From positions 1 to 64,000 of the forward strand of contig CAWJRN010000031.1 in NCBI GenBank assembly GCA_963845265.1: a stretch of 64,000 nt of DNA, given 5' to 3'. This stretch comes from DYRB01 sp963845265 (GTDB lineage Bacteria; Pseudomonadota; Gammaproteobacteria; Chromatiales; Chromatiaceae). Numbering within the stretch: the stretch's first letter is position 1; each line of letters begins with the position of its first letter. The notes under the pieces are model-generated. The model ran no database searches and was not told the DNA's origin. It saw nothing but the letters and a program-made list of their open reading frames with translations. Positions 45,586 to 55,402 of the stretch are shown here, one piece after another. A program made the translations under genes and the position numbers.

Positions 45586-45696
45586 GTCGAGACCCACTCC
45601 TCATGCTCCCTCCCTTGACCCTACTCCCTGTTTGAACTATCGAACATCATTCCCGTCGGCCAGCTTGTATCGAGTCCAGCCTTCACGTTGCCTTAT

Positions 45697-46059
45697 TCAC
45701 TGTCGGGATTCCGGGGCTACCAACGCCACTATCTTGGCCCTGACGTCGTTCAGTTCGGCGGAGGAAACCTTCCCTTTGTATCGGGCCTTGCGGGCCACCC
45801 AATCGAGACGCTTGACTTGGTCGGCTAAAGCAGCGCCAGAACGATCACCCGGTATCTGTACTTCGAAGGGATAGCCCTTGACGTGCGTGGTCATGGGGCA
45901 GCAGAGCATCAACCCGGTTTTGCCGTTGTAGGACAAATTGCTAACGACCAGTGCCGGTCTGTGGTCAATCTGCTCATGTCCGGCCTGCGAATCCCCGGTT
46001 TGGAGACTAGGGTGTAGCCACACGATATCGCCGGCCTCAGGTATGTAAGGTCGAACCAT
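45697..46059 (-). CDS. mazF: MazF/PemK-type toxin (mRNA endoribonuclease)
   Basis: A 120-residue toxin of the PemK/MazF/ChpB fold: YIPEAGDIVWLHPS at the start, then HRPALVVSNLSYNGKTGLMLCCPMT, and VKRLDWVARKARYKG. MazF toxins cleave mRNA at short motifs. ATG adjoins the antitoxin stop, so the two are coupled. Confidence 0.9.
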   Translation of the reverse strand: MVRPYIPEAGDIVWLHPSLQTGDSQAGHEQIDHRPALVVSNLSYNGKTGLMLCCPMTTHVKGYPFEVQIPGDRSGAALADQVKRLDWVARKARYKGKVSSAELNDVRAKIVALVAPESRQ

Positions 46060-46301
46060 CAGAGCGCCTCCTTGCCCAAGGGTTTACCGAAGCCGACTTC
46101 CGCGTGCAGGTTCTCCGGCGTGATGCCCGCCAACAAGTCGGCAAGTTCGTATCGCTTGGGGCGCACCGGGTCGAGCACGATCCGCCCGCCTTCTTCGCGG
46201 ATATCCACGATTTCTTCCAGCGTCAGATGGGCCACCTCCATGATGGCAACAGGAATACGCACCGACGCACTGTTGCCCCATTTCTTCACAGTCACACGCA
46301 T
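46059..46301 (-). CDS. mazE: MazE-type antitoxin
   Basis: An 80-residue AbrB/MazE-fold protein: MRVTVKKWGNSASVRIPVAI at the N-terminus (DNA-binding half), an EIVDIREEGGRIVLDPV strand pair, and the toxin-binding tail YELADLLAGITPENLHAE. I start at 46301, where the family N-terminus begins. Confidence 0.9.
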   Translation of the reverse strand: MRVTVKKWGNSASVRIPVAIMEVAHLTLEEIVDIREEGGRIVLDPVRPKRYELADLLAGITPENLHAEVGFGKPLGKEAL

Positions 46302-46448
46302 TTCGTATCCGCTGCGTATCTTCAATGTCGATACGCTACGCCACGTGCACACGCCGTGCAACATTGCTGACCGTCGGGTCGGGTTACCCTAAAAGTCCCC
46401 GCTGGCCAGCACTGAGCGCATTTTGCCCGAAGGGACTTACGACAGACC

Positions 46449-46655
46449 CTAGCGCTTGTCCTCCTTGGAACCTGGATCGGGATCGACATCGGGGCGCTCG
46501 CGGGGGTCGGCGACCGGCTCGTCGTCCATTAGGATACGGTGCGCGTCCCCGTCGAGATCGTCGAATTGGCCACTGCGTGCGGCCCAGAACAGGACACCGA
46601 CCGCGACCAAACCAAGGATCAGCATGCCGGGGATGAGCCCATAAATGACTTCCAT
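46449..46655 (-). CDS. ccoS: cbb3 oxidase maturation protein CcoS
   Basis: A 68-residue one-helix protein: EVIYGLIPGMLILGLVAVGVLFWAARSGQFDDLDGDAHRIL in short steps shows the CcoS signature (WA.rsGQfDDldg). It assists cofactor insertion into CcoN. The C-terminus is acidic. It lies 12 bp after ccoI. Confidence 0.92.
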   Translation of the reverse strand: MEVIYGLIPGMLILGLVAVGVLFWAARSGQFDDLDGDAHRILMDDEPVADPRERPDVDPDPGSKEDKR

Positions 46656-46667
46656 CGGATCGGGACC

Positions 46668-49194
46668 TCAATCGTCGGCACGGCGCCGACTAGCGTTGCG
46701 AAACAGGGCGTGGATACGTGCAGAATTGCCGATGACGGCGAGGGAACTCAGCGGCATGGAGACTGCGGCCACCAGGGGCGTAATCAAGGCCGCCATCGCC
46801 AGTGGCACCATGATGACATTGTAGAGAATAGAGATGCCGATATTCTGACGGATCGTCCTCAGGGTGCGTCGCGACAGGGCACCAGCCTGCGCCACCTTGG
46901 ACAACTCGCTGCTCATCAGGACGATGTCGGCACTGGCGATGGACACGTCGGTACCGCTGCCCATGGCGATACCGACATCCGCCCGCACCAGGGCCGGCGC
47001 GTCGTTGACGCCATCGCCGACCATGGCGACTCGCTGGCCCCCAGCCTGCAACTGGGCAATGACCCGATCCTTGTCCTGGGGCAGGACCTCGGCGATCACC
47101 TCGACGCCGCCCAGACGCTCCCCAATGCGCTCAGCCGCGGCACGCCGGTCCCCCGTCAACAGGGTCACACGGATACCGTCCGCCTTGAGTCGTGCCACCA
47201 CCTCTGCGGCATCCGGGCGGAGCAGATCCTCTACACCGATGACCAAGGCCTCGCGCCCGTCTACGGCTACCCGCAGCACGCTGCCCCCATCGGACTCCAG
47301 GGAGGCCGCGCTCGCCGCCAGCACAGGGTCCGACCCGACCCCATTGCGCCTGAGCCACTCGGCGGTTCCGGCGACCACAGAGACCCCATCCACGACCCCA
47401 CGAATACCCAACCCAGGCTCGGTCGTTACCTGCGCGACCTGCTGCCCCGCAGGATCGATCTCGCACCGGGTGCAGAGCGCAAGGATGGCCCCCGCGACCG
47501 GGTGCTCGGAGAGCCGCTCCAGGCCCGCAAGGCGCCGCAGGTCGGCGCGCGCCCCAGGGGCCAGGGCGGCAGGATCGTCACCGTTCCAATGGCCGTTCGG
47601 GTCGAGTCACCGCGGTCACCGAGGGGCGACCCTCTGTGAGGGTACCGGTCTTGTCGAAGACGAAGTGGTCGATGGAAGAGAGGCCCTCCAGCACGGCCCC
47701 GTTCTTGACCAGGATACCAAGCCGAGCGCCGACGCCTGAGGCCACCGCGATGGCCATGGGGGTGGACATGCCGAAGGCGCAGGGACAGGTGATGATGAGC
47801 ACCGCTGTGGCCGCCATCAGGGCCTTCTCGATATCGTCCCCAACCCAGAGCATGAAGGTCAGGGCCCCCAGGCCAAGGGTCACGGCCACGAACCAGGGGA
47901 CCACCCGATCCGCGATGCACTGAATGGGCGCCTTGCTCGCCTGGGCATCTTCCACCAGGCGAATGATGCGCCCCAAGGCGGTGTCGCGCAGCAGGCCTTG
48001 CACCTCTACGTGGAGTGGCCCGCGACCATTGAGGGTGCCGGCCCAGACGCTCATACCCGGCGCCTTGGCCACCGGATCGGCCTCACCCGTCAGCATGGAC
48101 TCGTCCACGCTGCTGCGCCCCTCGAACACAACGCCGTCCACCGGGACCTTCTCCGCCGGGCGCACGAGAACCGTCTCACCGGTGCGCACCGCCCGAATCG
48201 GGAGCAGGACCTCTTCGCCGTCGCGCAGCACCGTGGCGACCTTGGGCTGGAGGTCGAGCAGGCGCTGGGTCGAGGCGACCGCCTTGCGCTTGGAAATCGC
48301 CTCCAGGAAACGCCCGACCAGGATCACGAACAAGAAGTTGACCACAGTATCCCAGTACACCTCGCCGGCCAGGGTGCCCGAGACCGTCACATAGAGGGAG
48401 TACAGGTAGGTGTTGGTGACGCCGATGGCGATGGGCAGGTCCATGGTCAGATGGCCACCACGCAGCCCCGACCAGGCGCCCTTGTAGAAGGGGTAGCCGG
48501 AATAGAGCAGGGTCGGCGTGGCAATGAGGAAGCCGATCCACTGAAACATGCCGCGGAACTCGCCCCGATCCGCGCCGCTGTAGAGCGCGATGGAGATCCA
48601 CATCAGGTTCATCATCGCGAAGCCGGCAAAGGCCATGCGATAGAGCAGGCGGCGGTTCTGCCGCGCTAGGGCCCCCTCCGCCGCCTCCGGATCGAAGGGC
48701 ACCGCCGCGTATCCGATCTCTGCCAAACGCCGCAGGATGCCGGAGAGCTTGACCCGGCCGTTGTCCCACCGCACCTTGAGCCGGCGGCCGGTCAGGTTGA
48801 CCCGCGCCTCATCCACACCGGGGACCCCTGCGAGACCCGTCTCGATCAGCCAGACACAGGCGGCGCAGTGGATGCCCTCCACCAGGAGATGAATCTCCCG
48901 CTGTTCCGCCAGCGCCGGGACGAACTCCTCCTGCACGGCATCGAGGTCGTAGAGGGCGAGGTCTTTGGGTGGGTCCGGGGGCGGCCCGAAGACCTCACCC
49001 TCCGGGGTGCGCCGATAGAAGCCGTCCAGGCCGGCGGCGTAAATCGCCTCGCACACCGACTTGCAGCCGTTGCAACAAAAGGCTCGCTCTTGGTTACCGG
49101 GATAGCCGAGCACAGCGGCCTTGGGAGACACCGGCAGACCGCAGTGAAAACAACGCACCTTTTCGGACGGCATCGGCTTCCTATCGTCGATCAT
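46668..49194 (-). pseudogene. ccoI: copper-transporting P-type ATPase CcoI/FixI, frameshifted
   Basis: A copper pump for cbb3 assembly, about 842 residues. N-terminal cysteine cluster (CFHCGLPV, FCCNGCKSVCE), an HMA domain (GIHCAACVWLIETGL), the CPC motif in TCPCAFGMS, phosphorylation motif FDKTGTLTEG, and MVGDGVNDAPAL. The frame breaks at about 47581-47583, just after DKTGTLT: the first part stops at 47578 and the C-terminal part continues in another frame (RLAGLERLSEHPVAGAIL). One extra base accounts for it. Both halves are well conserved, so an assembly error is quite possible. Confidence 0.9.
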
Positions 49195-49322
49195 GAAGGT
49201 GCGGGGGCCGCCAGGGACTGACGCCTGCTCACACCCGCGGGGTGCTGCACCCCGCCTCGGGAAAACCGCCTGGAGCGGGACGCGATCAACCCAGGTACTC
49301 TATGGGCCTAAACGCAGAGTAG

Positions 49323-49838
49323 TCAGGGACGGCCAATCAACAGACGCTTTCCGTGGCTGTGCTCGTCCTCACCGAGGCGGCCGGAAAATACCCCGTCCCA
49401 CACCCCCATCTGCGCAAAGCTGACGTCAACGACGTAGTGACCAGGCGCTGCGACGCTCATCGGCAAGGTAAAATCCAACCCCACGTCAGACGGTCGGTAG
49501 GCGTAGAAGGTCACCTTGTCCAGGGCCAGCGGCTGCCCAGACTTGTCGGAGACGAAGAACTCGATCTGTCGGGTCTGCCCCGCCTTGATGTCCCTCGGTA
49601 CCTCCGCGCGCATCACCCAGCCAGGATCCTTGGCCATTTGGGAGACCAGGTGCCGCTCATAATCCTGACCCCGATCGTAGTAGTCCTCGACGACCAGGCC
49701 GGGATTGGTGGTCACCGCGAGGTAGATCATCACCCCATTGACGACCAGGAAGACCCCAATCAGGGCGAACCAACCGATGATCCAAGGGCTCCGCCAGGCC
49801 GGAATCGGTCGTACCTGCTCGTGGGAAGTTTGCTGCAT
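49323..49838 (-). CDS. ccoH: cbb3 oxidase maturation protein CcoH/FixH
   Basis: A 171-residue FixH-family protein with one N-terminal helix (WIIGWFALIGVFLVVNGVMIYLA) and a periplasmic beta-domain: GLVVEDYYDRGQDYER is the FixH signature. It stabilises the oxidase complex. Start at the ATG at 49838. A hairpin with T-rich tail lies between ccoG and this gene. Confidence 0.9.
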   Translation of the reverse strand: MQQTSHEQVRPIPAWRSPWIIGWFALIGVFLVVNGVMIYLAVTTNPGLVVEDYYDRGQDYERHLVSQMAKDPGWVMRAEVPRDIKAGQTRQIEFFVSDKSGQPLALDKVTFYAYRPSDVGLDFTLPMSVAAPGHYVVDVSFAQMGVWDGVFSGRLGEDEHSHGKRLLIGRP

Positions 49839-49852
49839 ATCGAACCCCAAAC

Positions 49853-49889
49853 AAGAAAACGAAAAGGCGGGCTGGCAACCCAGCCCGCC
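49853..49889 (-). terminator. terminator-like hairpin between ccoG and ccoH
   Basis: On the minus strand GGCGGGCTGG / CCAGCCCGCC (10 bp, 4-base loop; stem 49866-49889) is followed by TTTTCGTTTTC. It sits inside the ccoGHIS run, so it would reduce or separate transcription of ccoHIS from ccoG. Confidence 0.6.
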
Positions 49890-49915
49890 AAGGTATACGC
49901 CAAGCGCCCTAACAA

Positions 49916-51352
49916 CTAGCGGCGTTTCGGCCCAAAGAATACACTCTCACGTTCGGCGCTTACCGCCACCCCAGTGGACCGCTCCCCCTCGGCCACGAAG
50001 GTTACGGGCTCACGCTCCGCGGTCAGATCCTTGCCCGCCACCTTCACGAAGACCTGCACGGGAACTACCTCGCCATGCTTGGTCAAGACGGGTTCTTCGG
50101 CACCGATCAACTCTAGGTTCTGCGGCCCAACGGCGGTGATCCGGATGGACAAGTCCTCAGGCGATTTGTTCAACAACTTGAGGGTGAATTTGTTCTGAAT
50201 CGACCCGTCGCTCATGCGACTGAATAGCGGGGCCCGCTCGTGCAGCACCTTCAACTCGATCGCGGACATGGTCGAGAAGCCGAAGATGATGCCGACCCAG
50301 GCCAGCAAGAGGATACCGCCATAGACCCAAACCCGCGGACGCTTGAACAACGACTTGACCGGGCGACCCTCGAACTCATCCAGGGAGGCGTAGCGAATCA
50401 GCCCGGTCGGACGCCCGACCTTTTGCATCACCGAATCGCAGGCATCCAAGCATAGACCGCAGGTGATGCACCCTTCCTGCTGACCATTGCGGATGTCGAT
50501 ACCGGTGGGACACACGGCCACACACTGGTTGCAGTCTACGCAGTCTCCGGTCGTGCGCTCCGCGGCCTGCTTGCCCTTGACGACCCGGCCCCTGGGCTCG
50601 CCGCGCTTCAGGTCATAGGTGGGAACTACAGTCGTACGGTCCAACATCACGCCCTGGATACGGGCATAGGGACACAGCCAGAAACAGACCTGCTCACGCA
50701 GGAAACCCGCCAGCCCCAGGGTACCAAAAGTGAACAAAACCACGGTGATATAGGCAGCCGGATCCGACTCGCCGGTGAAAAAGCGCGCCCAAAAAGATGG
50801 GGCATCGGTGAACCATGCAACGAAGCTGAACCCGGTGAAAAAACCGATCAGGAGCCAGATGCCATACTTCAAACCCCGCTTTCCGATCTTGTTTAGGTCC
50901 CAGGGGGCCTTATCCAGCTTGCGCCGCTGGGGCGGCTGACCCTCGATCTTCTCCTCGATCCAGGTAAAGACATCGGTCCAAACCGTCTGAAAGCAGAAAT
51001 AGCCGCACCAGACCCTGCCCGCCAAAGCGGTGATCACAGCCAGGAGGATGGCGAAGAAGAGCAACAGCAGCGACAACATCCAGAAATCCTGGGGAAGGAC
51101 CGTGGCGGAAAAGAGGTGGTACTGCCGGTTCGGGATGTCGAAAAGCACCGCTTGGCGCCCCTCCCACCTGAGGTAGGGCCCCAGGAAGAAGACGATCCAG
51201 ACCGAGGCCAAGAGCCACTTGATAGTGCGAAATTTGCCGGTCAGCCGCTTGGCGTGAATGGTCTGCCCACCGGCGTTGACCTCCCAGTGACCTGCATCCG
51301 CGTAGAGATCATCGAGCGACCCTGCGCCCTTGTCGACCTGACTGTTACTCAC
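49916..51352 (-). CDS. ccoG: cbb3 oxidase maturation ferredoxin CcoG/FixG/RdxA
   Basis: An inner-membrane iron-sulfur protein of 478 residues thought to reduce copper for the oxidase. N-terminal helices, then the GRVWCGYFCFQTVWTD motif, two 4Fe-4S clusters (CVDCNQCVAVCPTGIDI and CITCGLCLDACD), another helix and a C-terminal Ig-like domain (about 370-478). Confidence 0.93.
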   Translation of the reverse strand: MSNSQVDKGAGSLDDLYADAGHWEVNAGGQTIHAKRLTGKFRTIKWLLASVWIVFFLGPYLRWEGRQAVLFDIPNRQYHLFSATVLPQDFWMLSLLLLFFAILLAVITALAGRVWCGYFCFQTVWTDVFTWIEEKIEGQPPQRRKLDKAPWDLNKIGKRGLKYGIWLLIGFFTGFSFVAWFTDAPSFWARFFTGESDPAAYITVVLFTFGTLGLAGFLREQVCFWLCPYARIQGVMLDRTTVVPTYDLKRGEPRGRVVKGKQAAERTTGDCVDCNQCVAVCPTGIDIRNGQQEGCITCGLCLDACDSVMQKVGRPTGLIRYASLDEFEGRPVKSLFKRPRVWVYGGILLLAWVGIIFGFSTMSAIELKVLHERAPLFSRMSDGSIQNKFTLKLLNKSPEDLSIRITAVGPQNLELIGAEEPVLTKHGEVVPVQVFVKVAGKDLTAEREPVTFVAEGERSTGVAVSAERESVFFGPKRR

Positions 51353-51534
51353 TGATCTTCTCCCCAGGGTGGACCCGGCCCGGCTTGATGCGGCTCTGGG
51401 CTCGCAATGGACCTATATCGGCCCCGCCAAAAAGGCATAAAACGGGGCCGTGAAAGCGCACACTGTACCGAACTACGGACCTGGGAACATTGCGCTTTCT
51501 CAATTGTAACCGGATGATTTCCTGCAAGTTCCAG
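51353..51534. other. ccoG upstream region with hairpin
   Basis: A GC hairpin CGGCCCCG / CGGGGCCG (51419-51450, 16-base A-rich loop) lies 70-100 bp before ccoG. No FNR box is clear here. Confidence 0.4.
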
Positions 51535-51565
51535 ACGAAAAAAAGGGGGATTGGCATCCCCCTTT
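51535..51565 (-). terminator. Rho-independent terminator of the ccoNOQP transcript
   Basis: On the minus strand AAAGGGGGAT / ATCCCCCTTT (10-bp perfect stem, loop GCCA) is followed by a run of T. It lies 27 bp after the stop of the 50-aa protein, so that gene belongs to the ccoNOQP transcript. Confidence 0.85.
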
Positions 51566-51591
51566 GCGTCCATGTCCGACCCGGCAACAGC

Positions 51592-51744
51592 CTACTGCTG
51601 GTGCTTATGAGCCTCGGCGTCGCGCCTGATCAAGGCCTTCACCTTGAAATACAGGAACGAGACGACGACGATAGACCCCAACACCATCAGGACCGACACC
51701 CAGGCTACGGGATCCCAATTCATCATGTTGCTGATCACGTTCAT
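51592..51744 (-). CDS. 50-aa single-helix protein in the cbb3 operon
   Basis: Starts at an ATG with a strong ribosome site (GGAAAGGGGGAAG). One helix at about residues 12-33 (VAWVSVLMVLGSIVVVSFLY) with a basic/His-rich end (KVKALIRRDAEAHKHQQ). It is 83 bp after ccoP and before the terminator, so it is co-transcribed with the oxidase genes. It may be an extra small subunit like CcoM, or a DUF3149-type protein. Function is inferred from position only. Confidence 0.7.
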   Translation of the reverse strand: MNVISNMMNWDPVAWVSVLMVLGSIVVVSFLYFKVKALIRRDAEAHKHQQ

Positions 51745-51827
51745 GGTCTTCCCCCTTTCCGGAAATTAGGACCGCGGACGGCGCAAGCGCCGCCCACAGC
51801 CTCGGTACTGCATCGGCGAGTGACGCC

Positions 51828-52721
51828 TTACTGAGCCGACAATTGGCGAACGTACACAACCAGCTTCTTGATCGCCTGGTCGTCCAGCTTCTTAGTGGTG
51901 CCGAAGGCCGGCATCACGGCGTTGCGGGACTCGGGCTGATCGGCCTGATTGACGCCGTACAGGATGGTGTGCTTCGCGCTATCCACGCTAGCGGGCTCGA
52001 AGCGCCAGACCTTGTCCGTCAGATTCGCGGCACCGACAGTGACCACATCCCCGTTTGGCAGCTCGGCCAGCACGCCGTCTCCCTTGGCACCATGACAGGC
52101 ATTGCAACCCTTGGCGTTGTATAGGGCCCAGCCCTCATCCCCACCGGCGGCCGCCCCACCCTCGTACATCGCGAAGACGAAGTTGGCCAGCTGATCCACT
52201 TCCTCGGGCGTGAGGATCTTCTCGTGAGCCGTCATGGCCCCCTGCCGCCCGCCTACGATGCTCTCCTGGATCTTTGCGAGGCTGCCACCAAAGAGCCAGT
52301 CGTCATCCGCCAAAACCGGATAGCCGACGTTGCCCTGACCGCCACTGCCATGGCAGGCGGCACAGTAATCGCCAAACAGCACCTTGGCCGAGGCCACTGT
52401 GTACTCGGACAGGCCGGGGTCCTGCGCGATCTCGGCCGGGGTCAGCTTGGCGATCTGATCCTCAAACACCTTGCGCATCTCTTGGACCTGCGCCACACCT
52501 TCTTGGTACTCCTGCATCTGGGTCCAACCCAGAACACCCTTGGTGTAACTGGTTGCAGTGGGCCAGAAGGGGTACAGGATCCCATAGGCGATGACCCAAA
52601 GGATCGACGCCCAAAAGGCGATGGTCCACCAACTGGGTGGTGGATTGGCCAATTCGCGCAGATTGTCGTCCCAATAGTGACCGGTGTTATTTTCACCGGG
52701 GAACGGGTTATTTTCCGCCAT
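51828..52721 (-). CDS. ccoP: cbb3 oxidase dihaem subunit CcoP
   Basis: A 297-residue membrane-anchored cytochrome c. N-terminal segment HYWDDNLRELANPPPSWW, one helix (TIAFWASILWVIAYGILYPF), and two haem c sites, CAACH and CNACH, with later axial Met residues (GAMTAHEKI, AVMPAFG). Start ATG at 52721 with GGAGAAAG upstream. Confidence 0.95.
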   Translation of the reverse strand: MAENNPFPGENNTGHYWDDNLRELANPPPSWWTIAFWASILWVIAYGILYPFWPTATSYTKGVLGWTQMQEYQEGVAQVQEMRKVFEDQIAKLTPAEIAQDPGLSEYTVASAKVLFGDYCAACHGSGGQGNVGYPVLADDDWLFGGSLAKIQESIVGGRQGAMTAHEKILTPEEVDQLANFVFAMYEGGAAAGGDEGWALYNAKGCNACHGAKGDGVLAELPNGDVVTVGAANLTDKVWRFEPASVDSAKHTILYGVNQADQPESRNAVMPAFGTTKKLDDQAIKKLVVYVRQLSAQ

Positions 52722-52881
52722 CTCTTTCTCCGCTGTCTGGTTTGTCCTCATCGAACGGGATATTGCGCATGGCCTCAAGGCGATCCCGGTTCTTGGGAGC
52801 GAGTACGTAGACGTAGAGCACCACCATGAGGAGGGCAATGACCACCGTCAGGATCGTGCCGATCCAGTCGGTGGTCGTCAT
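52708..52881 (-). CDS. ccoQ: cbb3 oxidase small subunit CcoQ
   Basis: A 57-residue one-helix protein: TDWIGTILTVVIALLMVVLYVYVL, then KNRDRLEAMRNIPFDED, the CcoQ tail. A GTG start at 52923 overlapping ccoO would add 14 residues. It overlaps the ccoP start by 14 bp. Confidence 0.85.
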   Translation of the reverse strand: MTTTDWIGTILTVVIALLMVVLYVYVLAPKNRDRLEAMRNIPFDEDKPDSGERDGGK

Positions 52882-52915
52882 CGCCGCCCAGTCGGTAGCG
52901 AAGTGCTCCTTCAGA

Positions 52916-53659
52916 CTATTCACGATAGGACTCGGTCTCATCGAGCTTGGCCATGGTGCCGAGGACCTGCAAATAGGCGACCATCGCGTCCATCTCGGTC
53001 TTGCCCGCGACCAACTTGGGGGCCTGCGCGATGTCTTCGTCCGTATAGGGGACGCCGATAGTCCTCATCCCGTTCATGTGGGCCTGCATGGTGGTCCCAT
53101 CGACCTCTGCCTTGTCCAGCCAGGGGTAGTTGGGCATCACCGACTCCGGGACCACCGAGCGCGGGGCACGCAGATGGGCGCGGTGCCACTCGTCGGAGTA
53201 CTTTCCACCCAGGCGCGCTAGGTCAGGACCGGTGCGCTTGGAACCCCACTGGAAGGGGTGATCGAACATGGACTCGGAGGCCAGGGAGTAGTGGCCATAG
53301 CGCTCCTTCTCATCACGGAACGGACGCACCATCTGCGAGTGGCAGGTATAGCAACCCTCGCGCGTATAGACGTCCCGGCCTGCCAACTCGAGTGCGGTAT
53401 AGGGGCGAACGCCATCACCCGCCTTCCAGTTCCACTTGGCTTTGCCATCGTCGGCGACCGTGACGATCGGCGTCTTGCCCGCCTCACTCCAGACAATCTC
53501 CGGGTATTGGTTGTGCTCAAAAACGCTCTTCAGGTAGAAGAGCGGGACGATCTCGACGATACCGCCAACGGAAAGGACTATTGCGGTGACGATCAACAGA
53601 CCCCAGATATTCCGCTCCAAGCGGTCCTGGAGGCCCTTTGGTGCTGTGTTGTCAACCAT
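52916..53659 (-). CDS. ccoO: cbb3 oxidase monohaem subunit CcoO
   Basis: A 247-residue membrane-anchored cytochrome c with an N-terminal helix (WGLLIVTAIVLSVGGIVEIVPL) and one haem site CYTCHSQM. VYTREGCYTCHSQMVRPFRD and KRTGPDLARLGGKYSDEWH are the usual CcoO/FixO sequences. 17 bp after ccoN. Confidence 0.95.
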   Translation of the reverse strand: MVDNTAPKGLQDRLERNIWGLLIVTAIVLSVGGIVEIVPLFYLKSVFEHNQYPEIVWSEAGKTPIVTVADDGKAKWNWKAGDGVRPYTALELAGRDVYTREGCYTCHSQMVRPFRDEKERYGHYSLASESMFDHPFQWGSKRTGPDLARLGGKYSDEWHRAHLRAPRSVVPESVMPNYPWLDKAEVDGTTMQAHMNGMRTIGVPYTDEDIAQAPKLVAGKTEMDAMVAYLQVLGTMAKLDETESYRE

Positions 53660-53676
53660 TGTGTGACCTCCTCAGA

Positions 53677-55110
53677 TCAAGCCATTGCCGCAGCGGCACG
53701 GGCCTGCTGCAAGCTGCCCTGGGAAACGGACTTGCGCACGGTCATCAGGACATTGATGAGCATGAGCACGGCACCGAACAAGAAGATCCCACCGCCGATG
53801 GCGCGCATAGCGTAGTAGGGGTGCATGGCGTCTACCGATTCCACGAAGGTGTAGGCCAGAGTCCCGTACTCGTCGTAGGCGCGCCACATCAGGCCCTGCA
53901 TGATGCCGGAGACCCACATCGCAACGATGTAGACCACGGTGCCGATGGTGGCGGTCCAGAAGTGGGCATTGACCAGCTTCTCGGACCACATCTCCGTGTA
54001 CCAGAGGCGGGTCATGAGGTGGTAGATGGAGCCAATGGCGATACCCGCGACCCAGCCCAAGGCACCGGAGTGCACGTGACCAACGGTCCAGTCGGTGTAA
54101 TGAGACAGGGCATTGACGGTCTTCAGCGACATGACCGGGCCCTCGAAGGTGGACATCGCGTAGAAGGCCAGGGCCATGACCATGAAGCGCAGGACGTAGT
54201 CGGTACGCAACTTATCCCAGGCCCCGGAGAGGGTCATCATGCCGTTCACCGCACCGCCCCAGGAGGGGATGATCATGGCGATGGAGACGGCGGCACCCAG
54301 GGAACCTGTCCAGTCCGGCAGGGCCGTGTACTGGAGGTGGTGAGCGCCGAGCCAGACATAGCCGAACATCAGGGCCCAGAAGTGGATGACTGACAGCCGA
54401 TAGGAATAGACGGGGCGATTGGCCTGCTTGGGCACGAAGTAGTACATCATGCCCAGGAAGCCGGCGGTCAGGTAAAAGCCCACCGCATTGTGGCCCCACC
54501 ACCACTGAATCATGGCGTCTTGGACACCAGCGAACAGGGAATAGGACTTAAACATACCGACCGGGATGGCCAGGCTGTTGACCACATGCAGGTAGGTGAT
54601 CATCACCATCATGCCGAGGAAGAACCAGTTCGACACATAGATGTGGGAACTCTTACGGTTGGCGATGGTCATGATGAAATTGAACGTGTAGCTCAACCAC
54701 ACCACGGCGATCAGGATGTCGATGGGCCACTCCAACTCGGCGTATTCCTTGCCCTCGGTGAGGCCCAGGGGCAGGGTGATCACCGCCGAGACGATGATGA
54801 GGTTCCAGCCGATGAAGACGAACCACGCCAGCTTGTCGCTCCACAGCCGCACGCCGCAGGTGCGCTGCACGGAATAGAACGAGGTCGCCATGAGGGCACA
54901 ACCGCCGAAGGCGAAGATAACAGCATTGGTATGCAGCGGGCGGAGGCGCCCGAACGAGAGATACGGGCTATCGAAATTCAAGACAGGCCAGGCCAGCTCG
55001 GACGCGATATAAACCCCGACGGTTGCACCTACCACTAGGTAGACGACCGCCGCGACGGTGAACCAGCGTACAATTTCAAAGTTGTACCTCTGTTCCAGTG
55101 GCGCTTCCAT
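53677..55110 (-). CDS. ccoN: cbb3 oxidase catalytic subunit CcoN
   Basis: Haem-copper oxidase subunit I of the C family, 477 residues with twelve helices. Haem and copper His residues are visible: RPLHTNAVIFAFGG (low-spin haem), QWWWGHNAVGFYLTAGFLG (CuB region), HHLQYTALPDW and HVHSGALGW. It reduces oxygen at low tension. First gene of ccoNOQP. Confidence 0.96.
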   Translation of the reverse strand: MEAPLEQRYNFEIVRWFTVAAVVYLVVGATVGVYIASELAWPVLNFDSPYLSFGRLRPLHTNAVIFAFGGCALMATSFYSVQRTCGVRLWSDKLAWFVFIGWNLIIVSAVITLPLGLTEGKEYAELEWPIDILIAVVWLSYTFNFIMTIANRKSSHIYVSNWFFLGMMVMITYLHVVNSLAIPVGMFKSYSLFAGVQDAMIQWWWGHNAVGFYLTAGFLGMMYYFVPKQANRPVYSYRLSVIHFWALMFGYVWLGAHHLQYTALPDWTGSLGAAVSIAMIIPSWGGAVNGMMTLSGAWDKLRTDYVLRFMVMALAFYAMSTFEGPVMSLKTVNALSHYTDWTVGHVHSGALGWVAGIAIGSIYHLMTRLWYTEMWSEKLVNAHFWTATIGTVVYIVAMWVSGIMQGLMWRAYDEYGTLAYTFVESVDAMHPYYAMRAIGGGIFLFGAVLMLINVLMTVRKSVSQGSLQQARAAAAMA

Positions 55111-55288
55111 AGTTCCTCCCCGAAGGACTTTAGGGATAAAGACGAGGGTGTGGGGGCGCTCCGGCCCAGGGTCAGCGCGCCCCTTTCTCCTTGAGCGCAG
55201 CGCCCGCTATGACACGGGATTCAAGGCAAAAAGTCAATACGAACACTGGGGTTACCCCTAGGTTTTGGGGGATCTAGCGCTAAGTTCC

Positions 55289-55302
55289 TTGACCTAGGAC
55301 AA
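55289..55302. promoter_or_regulatory. FNR/ANR-like box upstream of ccoN
   Basis: TTGACCTAGGACAA resembles the FNR/ANR operator (TTGAY-N4-RTCAA) with one mismatch in the right half. It lies about 180 bp before the ccoN start. cbb3 operons are often driven by FNR/ANR-type regulators at low oxygen. Confidence 0.4.
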
Positions 55303-55402
55303 GTGAAGACAGGCAGACGCCGACGGTTTGCGGGGGCACGGGGACTGAGGGCCAAGACTCTGGGAGCCGACTACCGGCAGGGCGCTGAGACCCAAGATCG
55401 CG

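Noticed and set aside
49866..49889. Transposon end at the ccoG-ccoH hairpin
   Set aside because: A simple perfect hairpin followed by T-rich sequence is better explained as a terminator; there is no second copy nearby.
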